Positions 25,781-35,935 are shown, counted from the first letter of the stretch. The stretch is DNA of 64,000 bases from Sagittula stellata E-37 (GCF_039724765.1 NZ_CP155729.1:2737501-2801500); one strand, 5' to 3'. Numbers and translations are program-made. The notes: a model not told the origin generated them from the sequence alone.

Positions 25781-25857
25781 TGGCGCACCCAGTAGGATTC
25801 GAACCTACGACCTTCGCCTTCGGAGGGCGACACTCTATCCAGCTGAGCTATGGGTGC
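25781..25857 (-). tRNA. tRNA-Arg (anticodon CCG)
   Basis: A 77-base cloverleaf on the minus strand. The acceptor stem is GCACCCA/TGGGTGC with encoded CCA. The anticodon stem TCGCC/GGCGA surrounds the loop CTCCGAA, giving anticodon CCG (reads CGG). The T arm is GTAGG-TTCGAAT-CCTAC. It stands alone, about 235 bases from the sufS stop; that gap holds no gene I can support. Confidence 0.97.
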
Positions 25858-26092
25858 AAACTGCTTGCGCAGACTTTACTTCAAATCTTCGCGGGACAAA
25901 AGCAAAGATCGACGGCCCCGCAAACCACTGATCTGTATCTACTATTTTCACTCGTCTCAACACAGTCGACCCATGACCCAAGCCGTATCAGAGCAGTGCT
26001 CTTTCCCACCTGACCATGGACGTCTGACGGGGCGTATAACCCCTGCCCCGGACCGCTGCAACACCTGATCTGCGGCCCGGATCCCGGATTTC

Positions 26093-27313
26093 TCAGCCGA
26101 AGAGATCGTGCGCCAGTTCAAGCGCGTCGACCAGTGCGTCGACCTCTGCCTCGGTGTTGTAGAGACCGAAGGATGCCCGACAGGTCGCCGTCACGCCCAG
26201 ATGATCCATGAGCGGCCCCGCACAATGATGCCCCGCACGCACCGCGACGCCTTTCTTGTCGAGGATGGTCGAAATGTCATGCGCATGCGCCGACCCTTCC
26301 ATCGTGAAGGAAAAGATCGCGGCCTTGTCTGGCGTCGTGCCCTGCACATTCAGCCAGTTCAGCCCGCCCAACCGGGTCATGGCATAGTTGCGCAGCCCCG
26401 CCTCGTGGGCGGCGATGTTCTCCATTCCGAGATCCATCATGTATTCCAGCGCGGTGCCGAGACCGATCTGCTGGACGATGCCAGGCGTTCCCGCTTCGAA
26501 CATCATCGGAGGGTCGTTGTAGCTGACCGCATCCTTGGAGACTTCCTTGATCATGTCGCCGCCGCCCATGAAGGGGCGCATCTCGGCCATGCGTTCCGAG
26601 CGGATCCAGATCGCACCGGAGGCAGAGGGACCGTACAACTTGTGTCCTGTAATGGCGTAGAAATCGCAGCCCATTTCCTCGACGTTGACAGGCATGTGAA
26701 CCGACGCCTGGGAGCCATCGACAAGCACCGGAACACCCTTGGCGTGGGCGCCTTCGCAGATCGCCTTAACATCGACCACGGTGCCCAGCACGTTCGAGAC
26801 ATGCGTGACCGCGACCAGCTTGGTTTTCGGCCCTATGGCGTCGATGACCTTTTGCGGGTCAAGCGCGCCGGTGGCGTCAACGTCGACCCATTTGAGCACC
26901 ACGCCCTGCCGTTCCCGCAGGAAGTGCCAGGGAACGATGTTGGCGTGATGTTCCATCACCGACAGGACGATCTCGTCGCCCGCCTCCAGCCGGGGCATCG
27001 CCCAACCGTAGGCCACGAGATTGATGCCCATGGTGGTGCCGGTTGTATAGACGATCTCTTCCGGGTCTTTCGCGCCGAGGAAGGTCGCGATCACGCCGCG
27101 CACCGCCTCGTACTTGTCGGTCGCGAGGTTCGACAGGAAATGAAGGCCGCGGTGGACGTTTGCGTATTCCTCAGCATAGCCCTTCGTCACCGCATCGATC
27201 ACCACCTTCGGCTTCTGCGCAGAGGCACCGTTGTCCAGATAGACGAGCGGTTTGCCATTCACTTCGCGTGAGAGAATGGGGAAGTCCGCGCGGACCGCGT
27301 TCACATCATACAT
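26093..27313 (-). CDS. sufS: Cysteine desulfurase SufS
   Basis: PLP enzyme that mobilises sulfur from cysteine for Fe-S cluster assembly, working with the SufBCD scaffold. The 406-residue protein has the PLP lysine in ITGHKLYGPSASG and the catalytic cysteine in RAGHHCAGPLMDHLG. It also has the group II marker HHANIVPW and a C-terminal ATCRASFGLYNTEAEVD. The start at 27313 gives the typical MYDVNAVRADFPIL; a longer reading from 27433 is spurious. It is the last recognised gene of the isc-suf operon and overlaps the upstream YIP1-like gene by 8 bases. Confidence 0.97.
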   Translation of the reverse strand: MYDVNAVRADFPILSREVNGKPLVYLDNGASAQKPKVVIDAVTKGYAEEYANVHRGLHFLSNLATDKYEAVRGVIATFLGAKDPEEIVYTTGTTMGINLVAYGWAMPRLEAGDEIVLSVMEHHANIVPWHFLRERQGVVLKWVDVDATGALDPQKVIDAIGPKTKLVAVTHVSNVLGTVVDVKAICEGAHAKGVPVLVDGSQASVHMPVNVEEMGCDFYAITGHKLYGPSASGAIWIRSERMAEMRPFMGGGDMIKEVSKDAVSYNDPPMMFEAGTPGIVQQIGLGTALEYMMDLGMENIAAHEAGLRNYAMTRLGGLNWLNVQGTTPDKAAIFSFTMEGSAHAHDISTILDKKGVAVRAGHHCAGPLMDHLGVTATCRASFGLYNTEAEVDALVDALELAHDLFG

Positions 27314-27896
27314 TTCCCATGATCCCTTCCGGGGAGACCCCTGCCAAGACAAGTAGCACCGACAGAGTGAAGCCGAGCGCAAGAAGACCCAGCATAACGA
27401 CGGCCAGCGCGCGTCCGAGACCGGGCAACCCATGCGCTTCGGCCACGAAGTTCACTAGTATCCAGATGCCGACGCCCGAAGACACCAGCACGACAAGACC
27501 GACCAAGGCCTCGGACACCGGAATGAGCGCAATGGTGAAGACCTGCACCAGCACGTTGAGCACCTGAAGCCAGATCATCAGGAGCGCCATGTCGGGCAGG
27601 CGTCCGCTGCCGCCCAGAACCCGCCCCATGGCCGTGAAGGCGATGATCGTACCGCCGAGCGTCACCGTTTCCGCAACGAGGAAACCGGTTGGCGAGGCCA
27701 GGAAGAACGGCACGTTTTCCGGCGCGGACGACATCATCAGCGTCAATCCGAACACCAGCGAGTTCAGGACGATGGCCAGCGCAAAAGCCGTCAGGATCGC
27801 TTCCCTGTTCATGTTGATCGACATGAGCAGGCGCGCGACCTCCCGTGGGGCCGAGATACTCTCGACAGCCAGATTGAAGAAACCTTTGGGGGTCAT
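27306..27896 (-). CDS. YIP1-family integral membrane protein
   Basis: A 196-residue multi-pass membrane protein beginning MTPKGFFNLAVESISAPRE, the usual opening of bacterial YIP1-domain proteins. About five hydrophobic segments follow (ILTAFALAIVLNSLVFGLTL, TVTLGGTIIAFTAMG, ALLMIWLQVLNVLVQVFTIAL, ALVGLVVLVSSGVGIWILVN, ALAVVMLGLLALGFTLSVLL). The function is unknown. It overlaps the preceding gene by 4 bases (ATGA) and sufS by 8 bases, so it is embedded in the suf transcript. Confidence 0.8.
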   Translation of the reverse strand: MTPKGFFNLAVESISAPREVARLLMSINMNREAILTAFALAIVLNSLVFGLTLMMSSAPENVPFFLASPTGFLVAETVTLGGTIIAFTAMGRVLGGSGRLPDMALLMIWLQVLNVLVQVFTIALIPVSEALVGLVVLVSSGVGIWILVNFVAEAHGLPGLGRALAVVMLGLLALGFTLSVLLVLAGVSPEGIMGNV

Positions 27897-28423
27897 GCGG
27901 TAACTCCTGCCTCGCGGTGCGCCTCCCGCACCCCGGTGCCCACGAACCACAAAACCACCCCGAACCACAAGGCACCCACGATGGTCAATCCGATACCCGG
28001 GCCGACAAAACCGGCCACGAGGCCGTTCAGAAGCGCAAGAGGGGTTGCAGCCAGGAGCGACCAGAACAGGATCAGCCGCCCGTCGAAGGCCACGACACGT
28101 CGGCCGGTCAGCCGCGAAAGAAGCGACAGCATCAGCGCCAGTACGTAGAAAATGAGCGGCAGAAAGATCACCGCCCCCAAAAGAGCGCCACCTATCTCGG
28201 GCTGCACGGCCTGCTGGAACGCGCCGCCTTCGGCGTTGAAACGGGCCGGATCGGTTTCCCAGACGCGGCGGGCGATGGCGGGCCACTGGGCCACGAACAT
28301 GATGCCGCAGGCCCCCATCAGATAGGCCAACGCGCGCGGTTCGCTGTGCGCGCGCGACAGGAGCCGCCGCCATACCGGCGCCGGCCCCCGATACATCGCG
28401 ACGATATCGGTCGAGACCGCCAA
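27893..28423 (-). CDS. YIP1-like integral membrane protein
   Basis: A 176-residue protein with about four membrane segments (ALAYLMGACGIMFVAQWP, GALLGAVIFLPLIFYVLALML, ILFWSLLAATPLALLNGLVAGF, IGLTIVGALWFGVVLWFVG). It resembles its downstream neighbour in layout and probably belongs to the same YIP1-like group, perhaps as a partner. It starts 3 bases after the sufD stop and overlaps the next gene by 4 bases. The role inside an Fe-S assembly operon is unknown. Confidence 0.72.
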   Translation of the reverse strand: MAVSTDIVAMYRGPAPVWRRLLSRAHSEPRALAYLMGACGIMFVAQWPAIARRVWETDPARFNAEGGAFQQAVQPEIGGALLGAVIFLPLIFYVLALMLSLLSRLTGRRVVAFDGRLILFWSLLAATPLALLNGLVAGFVGPGIGLTIVGALWFGVVLWFVGTGVREAHREAGVTA

Positions 28424-28426
28424 GTC

Positions 28427-29704
28427 TCAGGCCCTGCGCCGCGACAGCCAGGCCGCGACCCGTTCGACCAGTTCCTCGCGAAGCGACTCGTCCTCGATCT
28501 CTTGCGTCGCTTCCGCGATGAAGGCGATGGTCATCATGTCCTCGGCGGCGCCGCGCGGCACGCCGCGTGCACGCAGGTAAAACAGCGAATCCTCGTCGAT
28601 GGCGCCAGAGGTGGAGCCGTGCGAACAGGCCACGTCATCGGCGTAGATCTCCAGCTCCGGCTTTGCGAGGAACTGGCTGTCCTCGTCCAGCAGCAGCGAC
28701 TGGCTGATCTGGTAGCCGTCGGTCTTCTGCGCGTCAGGTTTGACGAGGATCTTGCCCTGAAAGACGCCGACCGCCCCATTCCGCAACACCTTTTTGAACA
28801 CCTGGCGGCTTTCGCAGTTCACCGCGTCATGGGTGACAAAGACAGTGTCGTCGTGGTGGAACGACCCGTCGCCCATGCAGGCCCCGGCGACATGCGCAAC
28901 GGCGTCGTCACCGGTGAACTCGATCACGCACTCGTTGCGGGTCAGCCCACCGTTCACCGTGAGCGTAAAGCTCTTGAACGTGCTTTCGACGCCGAGGCGC
29001 GCGAAAACATGTGTGACGGCCCGGCGGTCGTGGTCGCGCCCCTGGGCACGGACGTGGTGCAGCGCGCCCTTGTCGGCGATCTCCACCTCCATCACGTGGT
29101 TGAACCGCGCAGCGGCAGGCCCGTTCTCCAGGATGGTTAGGTCCGCCCCGGCGTCCACCTTCACGACGTGGTGCAGCATCGCGTCCGAGGTCTCGCCCTT
29201 GTGGACGTAGTTGATGTGGATCGGCTTGGCGACCTTGCCGGTCACATGGATCAGCAGACCGTCCGTGGCAAACGCCGTGTTCAGCACCGCGAAGGGCCGC
29301 TGCACCGGGGTCTGGCCACGCGCTTCGAGCACGCCGTAGACGTCCTTGGCCCAATGGATATCGCGCGCCTCGGCGAGGCGTTCGATGGTCACGCCCTCCA
29401 TCGACAGGTCGTCCGACGCTTCCGCGTCGAACACACCGTCGACAAAGACGATCCGCAGGCGGTCGCGCTCCCCGAACAACGGCGCTTCGTGCGCCTCAAG
29501 CGCCGTAGCTGCCGGCGCCTCCACCGCGTTCAGCGTGTCGGGCCGGGTGTATTTCCAGTACTCATCGCGCGCGCCCGGCAGCCCCATGGCCTGCAACCGG
29601 GTCAGCGCGTCCTGTCTGGCCGCATCCGACCAGCCTCCCTCGGGCAGGGTCAGCGACGCCAGACGCGCTTCGGTCGTGCTCTCTTTCGCTTGAGGCAAAG
29701 CCAT
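28427..29704 (-). CDS. sufD: Fe-S cluster assembly protein SufD
   Basis: A 425-residue subunit of the SufBC2D scaffold that builds Fe-S clusters in the cytoplasm. The beta-helical core and C-terminal helical part show family segments: EYWKYTRPDTL near the N-terminus, FKKVLRNGAVGVFQGKILV, and DDVACSHGSTSGAIDEDSLFYLRARGV, which holds the conserved Cys-Ser-His. Its ATG immediately follows the sufC stop codon (no gap), with GGAGG within the sufC end as ribosome binding site. Confidence 0.96.
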   Translation of the reverse strand: MALPQAKESTTEARLASLTLPEGGWSDAARQDALTRLQAMGLPGARDEYWKYTRPDTLNAVEAPAATALEAHEAPLFGERDRLRIVFVDGVFDAEASDDLSMEGVTIERLAEARDIHWAKDVYGVLEARGQTPVQRPFAVLNTAFATDGLLIHVTGKVAKPIHINYVHKGETSDAMLHHVVKVDAGADLTILENGPAAARFNHVMEVEIADKGALHHVRAQGRDHDRRAVTHVFARLGVESTFKSFTLTVNGGLTRNECVIEFTGDDAVAHVAGACMGDGSFHHDDTVFVTHDAVNCESRQVFKKVLRNGAVGVFQGKILVKPDAQKTDGYQISQSLLLDEDSQFLAKPELEIYADDVACSHGSTSGAIDEDSLFYLRARGVPRGAAEDMMTIAFIAEATQEIEDESLREELVERVAAWLSRRRA

Positions 29705-30460
<756 letters not shown>

Positions 30461-30568
30461 CTCTGTCATCCTCTCGTTTTGGGTGCCCGCCGCCGTTTGG
30501 CAGCCGATGGGCCGGTTCTTTTGCCCTGCCGTCTCGTGTGACGGCTCAAGGGCGGGTTCGTTTGCCGG

Positions 30569-31171
30569 TCAGGGGCTCTGCATCAGCTTGATGATCCACA
30601 TCAGGCGCTCCGGCGGGATAGGTCGGGGGGGCACATGGAAGTGCGCCATGCGCCCGATGATCTTTGGCGGACCGAGGATTTCCTCGACCTTGTGGTAGTG
30701 TTGGCGCTGTACATAGTCGTCGAAATACAGGTCCAAAGGGTCCCCGGACATGAAGGCGCAGGCCAGCGCGCAGCCTTGCCGGAACCGCCCGTCGACCAGC
30801 ACAACCTGCGGCTGGCGGAAGTCCGACCGGGACCACACTTCCAGCGGGTAGCGCGCAAAGCGGCGCCATTCGGTGTGATCGACTGGGTGGCCCCACTCCT
30901 TCGTGGCCCCGATATCCGACCAGACGACCTCCACCGTGCTGCCCTGCGCGGGCGGGTTGTCGGCGAACCAGCCGCGCATCATGTGCGCCCAATCCTGATC
31001 GGATTCGACGGAAAAGACCGTCTTGCCCGGCATCTCGGCGGCCATCACGGTCGATCCCCCGGACCCGTATTCCAGGATCACGGACGCCCGGCGGTACGCC
31101 TCGCGCAGCAGTGCCGCCTCCGCCTCCGGCAGAGTCAGCTCGGGCCGGTCGATCCGTGTCGGCGCGCTCAT
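30569..31171 (-). CDS. Conserved protein of unknown function in the suf operon, possible methyltransferase-like fold
   Basis: A 200-residue soluble protein lying between the YbjQ-family gene and sufC. A Rossmann-like signature is visible: VILEYGSGGSTVMAAEM (motif I-like), then KTVFSVESDQDWAHMM (motif II-like acidic end) and VVLVDGRFRQGCAL. This suggests a class I SAM-methyltransferase-related fold, but binding residues are not complete enough to assign activity. The start at 31171 has an excellent GGAGGGG site; longer readings to 31240 or 31256 are unlikely. The C-terminal part is rich in aromatic and basic residues. Function unknown. Confidence 0.78.
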   Translation of the reverse strand: MSAPTRIDRPELTLPEAEAALLREAYRRASVILEYGSGGSTVMAAEMPGKTVFSVESDQDWAHMMRGWFADNPPAQGSTVEVVWSDIGATKEWGHPVDHTEWRRFARYPLEVWSRSDFRQPQVVLVDGRFRQGCALACAFMSGDPLDLYFDDYVQRQHYHKVEEILGPPKIIGRMAHFHVPPRPIPPERLMWIIKLMQSP

Positions 31172-31242
31172 GAACGCCCCTCCGATCGGAACAGTACCGG
31201 AAAGCCCACCGCGATATGAAGACCGGACCGCATCGCGCAAGA

Positions 31243-31554
31243 TCAGCCAAGCACAACCGCAGTGCCCGAGGCAGAGACCATCAGCATGTTGTTGATGACC
31301 TCATAGTCCAGGTCGACACCCACCACTGCATTGGCGCCAAGCGCCGCCGCGCGTGCCTGAAGTTCGTTCAGCGCCGTTTCGCGTGCTTCGCCCAGCGATG
31401 CCTCGTAAGCGCCGGAGCGACCGCCGATAATGTCCGTGATCCCGGCAAAGATGTCCCGGAACACGTTCGCTCCGAGGATGGCCTCGCCGACGACAATACC
31501 CTTGTATTCAGCGATCAGGTGGCCTTCGACAGAGGGTGTCGTTGTGACAATCAT
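31243..31554 (-). CDS. YbjQ/UPF0145 family protein
   Basis: A 103-residue member of the YbjQ (heavy-metal-binding domain, UPF0145) family, a pentameric small fold. Typical segments are [34 protein letters not shown] and [16 protein letters not shown]. The biochemical role is not known. The ATG overlaps the stop codon of a 39-codon upstream frame (ATGA), and a GGAG site lies within that frame. It sits in the suf operon between sufB and sufC. Confidence 0.88.
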   Translation of the reverse strand: MIVTTTPSVEGHLIAEYKGIVVGEAILGANVFRDIFAGITDIIGGRSGAYEASLGEARETALNELQARAAALGANAVVGVDLDYEVINNMLMVSASGTAVVLG

Positions 31555-31670
31555 GGTGCTTCTCCAGCGGGTTGCACAAGGTAGTTCATGTTGACGTCGT
31601 AGCAGCGCACCTTGTGGCGGGCGGTATGGCCGCGAGCCCTGCCCGCATGAAGGTTCACCGTGCCCGACAT
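31551..31670 (-). CDS. Possible 39-residue small protein between two suf-operon genes
   Basis: An open frame of 39 codons begins at 31670 ([20 protein letters not shown]..., ending LVQPAGEAP). Its ATG shares a base with the stop of the upstream membrane protein (TGATG), and its stop overlaps the ATG of the YbjQ-family gene (ATGA). GGGG lies about 9 bases upstream. Overlap at both ends is how genuinely coupled genes are arranged, but composition and family give no independent support. It has four His, four Arg, one Lys and one Cys and no membrane segment. It could instead be a coupling leader that hands ribosomes to ybjQ. Confidence 0.4.
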   Translation of the reverse strand: MSGTVNLHAGRARGHTARHKVRCYDVNMNYLVQPAGEAP

Positions 31671-31870
31671 CAGGTCATCCCCACGACGAGGCGCAGCACT
31701 GCGGCAAATGTCCAGGCCCCCATGCCGGCCACGAGTGCCGTGTAAACCACGCTGTCGTTCAGCAGCCGCACCTTCTTGCCGGAGCGCCGCATGAGGAACA
31801 TCATGATCAACACACCCAGAAAGGTGCCCACGCCTACGCCGGCAGACTGATGGATCGCCATGGCCAACAT
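31670..31870 (-). CDS. Small two-segment membrane protein in the suf operon
   Basis: A 66-residue protein with two hydrophobic segments (about 9-28, [19 protein letters not shown], and 42-62, [21 protein letters not shown]) joined by a basic loop [17 protein letters not shown] lies 9 bases before the ATG. It follows sufB by 57 bases. No named family; possibly a small inner-membrane accessory of the operon. Confidence 0.62.
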   Translation of the reverse strand: MLAMAIHQSAGVGVGTFLGVLIMMFLMRRSGKKVRLLNDSVVYTALVAGMGAWTFAAVLRLVVGMT

Positions 31871-31927
31871 CGTTTCATTCCTTTCGGGCCGGCGGAACGG
31901 AGCGAAACGCGCCCCGTCCCCGTAGCG

Positions 31928-33460
<1,533 letters not shown>

Positions 33461-33474
33461 GCGTCTATCCTTTC

Positions 33475-34518
33475 TCACGCGGCCCGTTCGCGGAACCGCT
33501 GGTGTTTCTTCAGCCACGCCTCGGCGAAGCGCACCACATTCTCTTCGGTCGTCTCCGGCCCCAGGCTGACCCTGATGGCGCTCGACGCGACCGTATCGTC
33601 GTATCCCATGGCCCGCAGCACACGGCTGGCGCGGACCTTCCCGCTGGAACAGGCGCTGCCCGCGCTGATCGCGAATCCGGCCAGGTCCATCTGCATCACC
33701 TGGGTCTCGCCTTTCCAGCCCGGAGTGGCGAAGCACGAGGTGTTTGGCAGACGCTCCGCGCCTTTCCCGACAAAAATAGTGTCTTCCGCGCCGGTCGCAA
33801 TCAAATTCTCTAGAATCGTTCTAAGGTTTTCGACGTTGGACCAGACGCCCGCGGACATATCCTGCGCGGCGGCTTCGGCGGCCGCACCGAAACCCGCGAT
33901 ACCGATCACGTTTTCCGTACCGGACCGGCGGCCCATTTCCTGGCCGCCGCCGCGGATCTGCGCGGCGATGTCCGTGCCGCGTTTCATCACCAGCGCGCCG
34001 ATTCCCTTGGGACCTCCGAGTTTGTGAGCCGACACCAACGCCATCCGGCAACCCAGCCAGTTGAAGGCGACGGGCAGTTTGCCGAAGGCTTGCGTCGCAT
34101 CCACGACCGCCAGCCCGTCGGGCAGTGCCTGGATCACGCCGGTCTCCGAGTTCGCCGCTTGCAGCGCGGTCATCGCGGGATCGTCCACCGTCACGCGGCC
34201 GTCGCGGTCCACGGGCAGAACCGGATCTATCCAGGAGGCAACGGCGTCATGTTCCACGTCCGCGCCCGCCAGCCCACGCCCTGCGCAGGCCAGCGCCGCC
34301 GCTTCGGTGGCCCCCGAGACAAAGACCACGTCGGCACCGTCTGCGCCGAACGCCGCAGACACCTGGGCCCGCGCCTTCTCGACGGCGGCCTTGGCGGCCC
34401 GTCCCTCGCCATGCACCGAAGACGGATTGCCACAAAGATCCATGGCGGCGATCATCGCCACCCTCGCCTCGGGCCGCAACGGCGCCGTCGCGTTGTGATC
34501 GAGGTAGACGCGCGTCAT
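33475..34518 (-). CDS. Cysteine desulfurase, IscS/NifS group I type
   Basis: A 347-residue PLP enzyme delivering sulfur for Fe-S clusters. It has [14 protein letters not shown] at the N-terminus, [14 protein letters not shown], the PLP lysine in [16 protein letters not shown] and the catalytic cysteine in [18 protein letters not shown]. This is the second desulfurase of the operon (SufS is the last gene), and it follows iscR. The start is at 34518 ([10 protein letters not shown]); an in-frame ATG at 34554 would run through a palindrome. A short stretch near residues 230-245 uses strikingly AT-rich codons and contains an ICE-like core. Confidence 0.93.
   Translation of the reverse strand: MTRVYLDHNATAPLRPEARVAMIAAMDLCGNPSSVHGEGRAAKAAVEKARAQVSAAFGADGADVVFVSGATEAAALACAGRGLAGADVEHDAVASWIDPVLPVDRDGRVTVDDPAMTALQAANSETGVIQALPDGLAVVDATQAFGKLPVAFNWLGCRMALVSAHKLGGPKGIGALVMKRGTDIAAQIRGGGQEMGRRSGTENVIGIAGFGAAAEAAAQDMSAGVWSNVENLRTILENLIATGAEDTIFVGKGAERLPNTSCFATPGWKGETQVMQMDLAGFAISAGSACSSGKVRASRVLRAMGYDDTVASSAIRVSLGPETTEENVVRFAEAWLKKHQRFRERAA
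33811..33823. promoter_or_regulatory. ICE-like (Irr-box) core inside the iscS-type gene
   Basis: TAGAATCGTTCTA is a perfect inverted repeat of the ICE core (TAGAA-N3-TTCTA), flanked so that 12 of 14 defined positions of TTTAGAAnnnTTCTAAA match. It is within coding sequence, about 350 bases upstream of the sufB start, in codons rare for this genome (CTT AGA ACG ATT CTA). Confidence 0.4.
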
Positions 34519-34527
34519 GGGCGCCAC

Positions 34528-34548
34528 AAAGTCTTCGACGAAGACTTT
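34528..34548. repeat. Palindrome between iscR and the iscS-type gene (repeat 1)
   Basis: AAAGTCTTCG/CGAAGACTTT, 10-bp arms around one base, perfect. In RNA it would form a hairpin 10 bases before the iscS-type start codon and could affect its translation. Confidence 0.6.
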
Positions 34549-34563
34549 GCCCACCTAAGACAA

Positions 34564-34580
34564 AGTTTTCCGCGAAAACT
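34564..34580. repeat. Palindrome between iscR and the iscS-type gene (repeat 2)
   Basis: AGTTTTC-CGC-GAAAACT, 7-bp perfect arms with a 3-base loop, 15 bases from repeat 1. The pair fills most of the 72-base iscR/iscS gap. Confidence 0.55.
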
Positions 34581-34590
34581 CTGCATTGCC

Positions 34591-35055
34591 TCACCCGTCA
34601 TCTTCGACAACCGCGAACAGCGCCGGCACCGCCGGACAGGGCGCCAATCCGCGCTCCACCACGTCCGACAACCGGGTCTGGTGCAGGAAGACGTAGACAT
34701 GGGCCGAAAGCGACTGCCACAACATGTTCGACAGCGATTGCGCCTTCGACCCGGACAGACCGCCCGACGCGCCCGCGCCCTTGTGCATGGCATCCACGGT
34801 TTCATCGACTGCGGCGAGAATATCGACCACGCGGATGTCGCTCGGGGATTTCGCCAGACGGTATCCGCCGCCTGGGCCACGTACCGACTCGACCAGCCCG
34901 GCGCGGCGGAGCTTCACGAAAAGCTGCTCCAGATACGGCAGGGACAGGTCCTGGCGTTTCGACACGTCACCCAACGTCACCAGGTCGTCGCAGCCCTGCA
35001 AGGAAATATCCACCAACGCGACCATCGCGTAACGCCCCTTGGTGCTCAGCTTCAT
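34591..35055 (-). CDS. iscR: IscR, Rrf2-family Fe-S-sensing regulator without the canonical cysteine triad
   Basis: A 154-residue Rrf2 regulator and first gene of the Fe-S operon. The winged helix is clear: MKLSTKGRYAMVALVDISL and LSLPYLEQLFVKLRRAGLVESVRGPGGGYRLA. In E. coli three Cys near 92-104 ligate a [2Fe-2S] cluster; here that stretch reads MHKGAGASGGLSGSKAQSLSNMLW with no Cys. The only cysteines are C22 and C140. Rhodobacter sphaeroides IscR is known to be of this divergent type and still to bind a cluster. The start at 35055 has AGGGG upstream. Confidence 0.94.
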   Translation of the reverse strand: MKLSTKGRYAMVALVDISLQGCDDLVTLGDVSKRQDLSLPYLEQLFVKLRRAGLVESVRGPGGGYRLAKSPSDIRVVDILAAVDETVDAMHKGAGASGGLSGSKAQSLSNMLWQSLSAHVYVFLHQTRLSDVVERGLAPCPAVPALFAVVEDDG

Positions 35056-35165
35056 CTTCGCCCCTTCGCTTCGGCGCCGCACAGCGCATCCGCGCCGCGC
35101 GATCCGATTGACCTTGCGCGCGCGATTGCCTATCTGCTTCGGAGCCCTGACCGGCCCAGTGCCGG

Positions 35166-35182
35166 TTTAGAATCTTTCTAAA
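35166..35182. promoter_or_regulatory. ICE/Irr-box upstream of the iscR-suf operon
   Basis: TTTAGAA-TCT-TTCTAAA is a perfect palindrome matching the alphaproteobacterial iron control element TTTAGAAnnnTTCTAAA bound by Irr. It overlaps the -10 hexamer of the operon promoter, about 111 bases before the iscR ATG, and lies 87 bases before the divergent hydrolase gene. Confidence 0.82.
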
Positions 35183-35203
35183 GTGTCCGAGTGAAGTCGT
35201 CAA
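35175..35203 (-). promoter_or_regulatory. Promoter of the iscR-iscS-suf operon
   Basis: On the minus strand TTGACG (35203-35198) and TAGAAA (35180-35175) are separated by exactly 17 bases, a sigma-70-type pair. Start of transcription is expected near 35168, giving a leader of about 110 bases. The ICE palindrome covers the -10, as expected for repression by Irr when iron is low or for competition with another regulator. Confidence 0.55.
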
Positions 35204-35268
35204 CAATTCTGGCGCATCACCCAAGATAGCGTCGACGACGCCCACCAACAAGGAGCCTGCGCCCGTAC

Positions 35269-35922
35269 ATGCCCGAGGTCATCTTCCCAGGACCCGAAGG
35301 CCGCCTCGAAGGCCGCTACCATCCGCAAAAAGACCGCGATGCCCCGATCGCCATCGTTCTTCATCCCCACCCGCAGTTCGGCGGGACGATGAACAACAAG
35401 GTGGTCTACAACCTGCATTACGCCTTCTACAACATGGGCTTTACCGTCCTGCGGTTCAATTTCCGCGGAGTCGGGCGCAGCCAGGGCGAATACGATCAGG
35501 GTGTCGGAGAGCTTTCGGACGCCGCATCCGCGCTCGACTATCTGCAGTCGATGAACCAGAACTCCAAGCATTGCTGGGTCGCGGGCTTTTCGTTCGGCGC
35601 GTGGATCGGAATGCAGCTTCTGATGAGGCGGCCGGAAATCACCGGTTTCGTGTCCGCGTCTCCGCCCGCGAACATGTACGACTTCTCCTTCCTCGCGCCC
35701 TGCCCTTCCTCTGGCCTGATCATCAACGGCACGAACGACCGCGTGGCGCCGCCCGCCGACACCCGTTCGCTGGTGTCCAAACTGCACGAGCAGAAGGGCA
35801 TCACGATCACTCATGAGGAAATCGACGGTTCCGGCCATTTCTTCGAAGAGCCGCACATGGAAACGATGATCGACAGCGTCACCGGCTACGTGAAGCGGCG
35901 TCTGACCGAAAGCACACGCTGA
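35269..35922 (+). CDS. Alpha/beta hydrolase (serine hydrolase, DUF-type dienelactone-hydrolase-like)
   Basis: A 217-residue alpha/beta hydrolase. The nucleophile elbow is GFSFGAWIG (Ser at about residue 108), with the oxyanion region LHPHPQFGGTMNNKVVYNL near the N-terminus and catalytic candidates Asp in NGTNDRVAPP and His in DGSGHFFEEP. It belongs to the group with the HPHPxxGGxMxN signature, widespread in proteobacteria but without a known substrate. It is divergent from iscR, whose ICE element lies between the two. Confidence 0.9.
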   Translation: MPEVIFPGPEGRLEGRYHPQKDRDAPIAIVLHPHPQFGGTMNNKVVYNLHYAFYNMGFTVLRFNFRGVGRSQGEYDQGVGELSDAASALDYLQSMNQNSKHCWVAGFSFGAWIGMQLLMRRPEITGFVSASPPANMYDFSFLAPCPSSGLIINGTNDRVAPPADTRSLVSKLHEQKGITITHEEIDGSGHFFEEPHMETMIDSVTGYVKRRLTESTR

Positions 35923-35935
35923 ACCGATAGCCCGG

